From Flavobacterium sp. UBA2787 (lineage in GTDB: Bacteria > Bacteroidota > Bacteroidia > Flavobacteriales > Flavobacteriaceae): a DNA stretch of 64,000 nt. The stretch is from NCBI GenBank assembly GCA_002352205.1, contig DEHZ01000010.1, forward strand, positions 310,245-374,244. Direction: 5' to 3'. Position numbers and translations under genes: made by a program. The notes below the pieces were generated by a model, which had not been told where the DNA came from, made no database searches, and worked only from the letters and a program-made list of their open reading frames with translations. Positions 63,634 through 64,000 of this stretch are shown piece by piece (position 1 is the stretch's first letter; the number at the start of each line of letters is the position of its first letter).

Positions 63634-64000
63634 TTAATTACCTTTTATCCATCCTTTCATTTTTTCTTTATTTTCTGAAATCAACGTATCCAAAGAATGA
63701 TTAATTTCATTTTTTATTTGATCAATGTTTTTTGGAAACGAACACATTTTAGATTTTACAATTTCTTTAAAATCAATATATTTTTGGACTTTTATATCAT
63801 AATCTTTAGTGATATCTGTTGGCTTATTGTAAATAATATTGTCATCTAATATTAATGCAAATAATGGTTTACCTTTTTCAACAGCGTAATTATATTCCAT
63901 TTCAATGTATGATAGCCCTGAAGACTTATCAATGCTACCATATCTTCCACCAAGTATTAAAAGATAAATATCAGAATCATCAATCCATTTTTTGATGACT
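63634..64000 (-). CDS. DUF4062-domain protein (C-terminal part, runs off the edge)
   Basis: The frame stays open to the right edge, so only the last ~122 residues are seen. DSDIYLLILGGRYGS and LSYIEMEYNYAVEKGKP match the DUF4062 domain, a TIR-like fold often found at the N-terminus of anti-phage or signalling proteins. The chain ends only ~90 residues after this motif, so the protein looks short. The start and any partner genes lie outside the window. Confidence 0.78.
   Translation of the reverse strand, partial: VIKKWIDDSDIYLLILGGRYGSIDKSSGLSYIEMEYNYAVEKGKPLFALILDDNIIYNKPTDITKDYDIKVQKYIDFKEIVKSKMCSFPKNIDQIKNEINHSLDTLISENKEKMKGWIKGN

Noticed and set aside
1..64000. tRNA or rRNA genes
   Set aside because: No tRNA-like cloverleaf end with CCA-type T-arm or rRNA segment was noticed by eye; the integration target is comM, not a tRNA.

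Overview
The window looks like a low-GC Bacteroidota chromosome, most likely a Flavobacterium-like member of the Flavobacteriaceae. The support is gldI-type gliding lipoprotein and tandem FKBP/cyclophilin isomerases, a secreted protein with a type IX secretion sorting tail, a Bacteroidota-type omega subunit, DUF4835 and DUF6913 genes, an RprX/RprY-like two-component pair, and promoters of the Bacteroidota type (TTG, 19-21 nt, TAnnTTTG). No rRNA or tRNA gene was found.

Positions 1 to about 27,200 are the right-hand part of a tailed-phage prophage whose left end lies outside the window. On the plus strand the late region reads: C-terminal part of a prohead protease/scaffold protein, major capsid, probable major tail protein, a Cys-rich hypothetical, portal, DUF6712-like head-tail connector, tail fibre, holin candidates, small and large terminase, small head/tail joining proteins, a tail protein carrying a seven-fold delta-60 (beta-propeller) repeat, a large tail protein and the tape measure. 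Next come a phage sigma factor, a PD-(D/E)XK-like nuclease and a 1.35-kb stretch without genes that holds a candidate structured RNA and operator-like repeats. These are followed by a small gene bracketed by inverted repeats, a small serine recombinase, a minus-strand cluster of small unknown genes, and a large serine integrase. Two late-region promoters have the form TTTACA-N17-TATAAT, which is foreign to Bacteroidota and may be read by the phage sigma factor. Early and lysogeny-side promoters are host type. The integrase abuts a 5'-truncated comM, so the prophage is inserted in the host DNA-uptake/branch-migration helicase gene. No lysin, repressor or replication gene is recognisable here; they may lie to the left.

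Positions 27.2-35.1 kb hold the comM remnant, an IS200-like Y1 transposase with REP-type palindromes, HMG-CoA synthase (mevalonate pathway), a YpfJ-type metallopeptidase and a very large hybrid sensor kinase. From 35.2 to 42.5 kb lie a CLC channel/antiporter (possibly the fluoride type), nrnA, gldI, two cyclophilin-FKBP fusions and three tandem membrane paralogues. From 42.5 to 44.2 kb a 5'-nucleotidase is split into two genes. From 44.2 to 58.8 kb is a housekeeping run: DUF6913, dapA, ferritin, bamD, omega, coaBC, DUF4835, recN, fabI, a type IX-exported adhesin-like protein, a glycosyltransferase, coaE and a sensor kinase/response regulator pair. From 59 to 63.6 kb, on the minus strand, are an acyl-ACP thioesterase, miaA, a potassium-channel-like protein, an exonuclease-GIY-YIG fusion and yggS. 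A DUF4062 (TIR-like) gene runs off the right edge.

Functional calls are from reading the translations against remembered family motifs. No database search was run.
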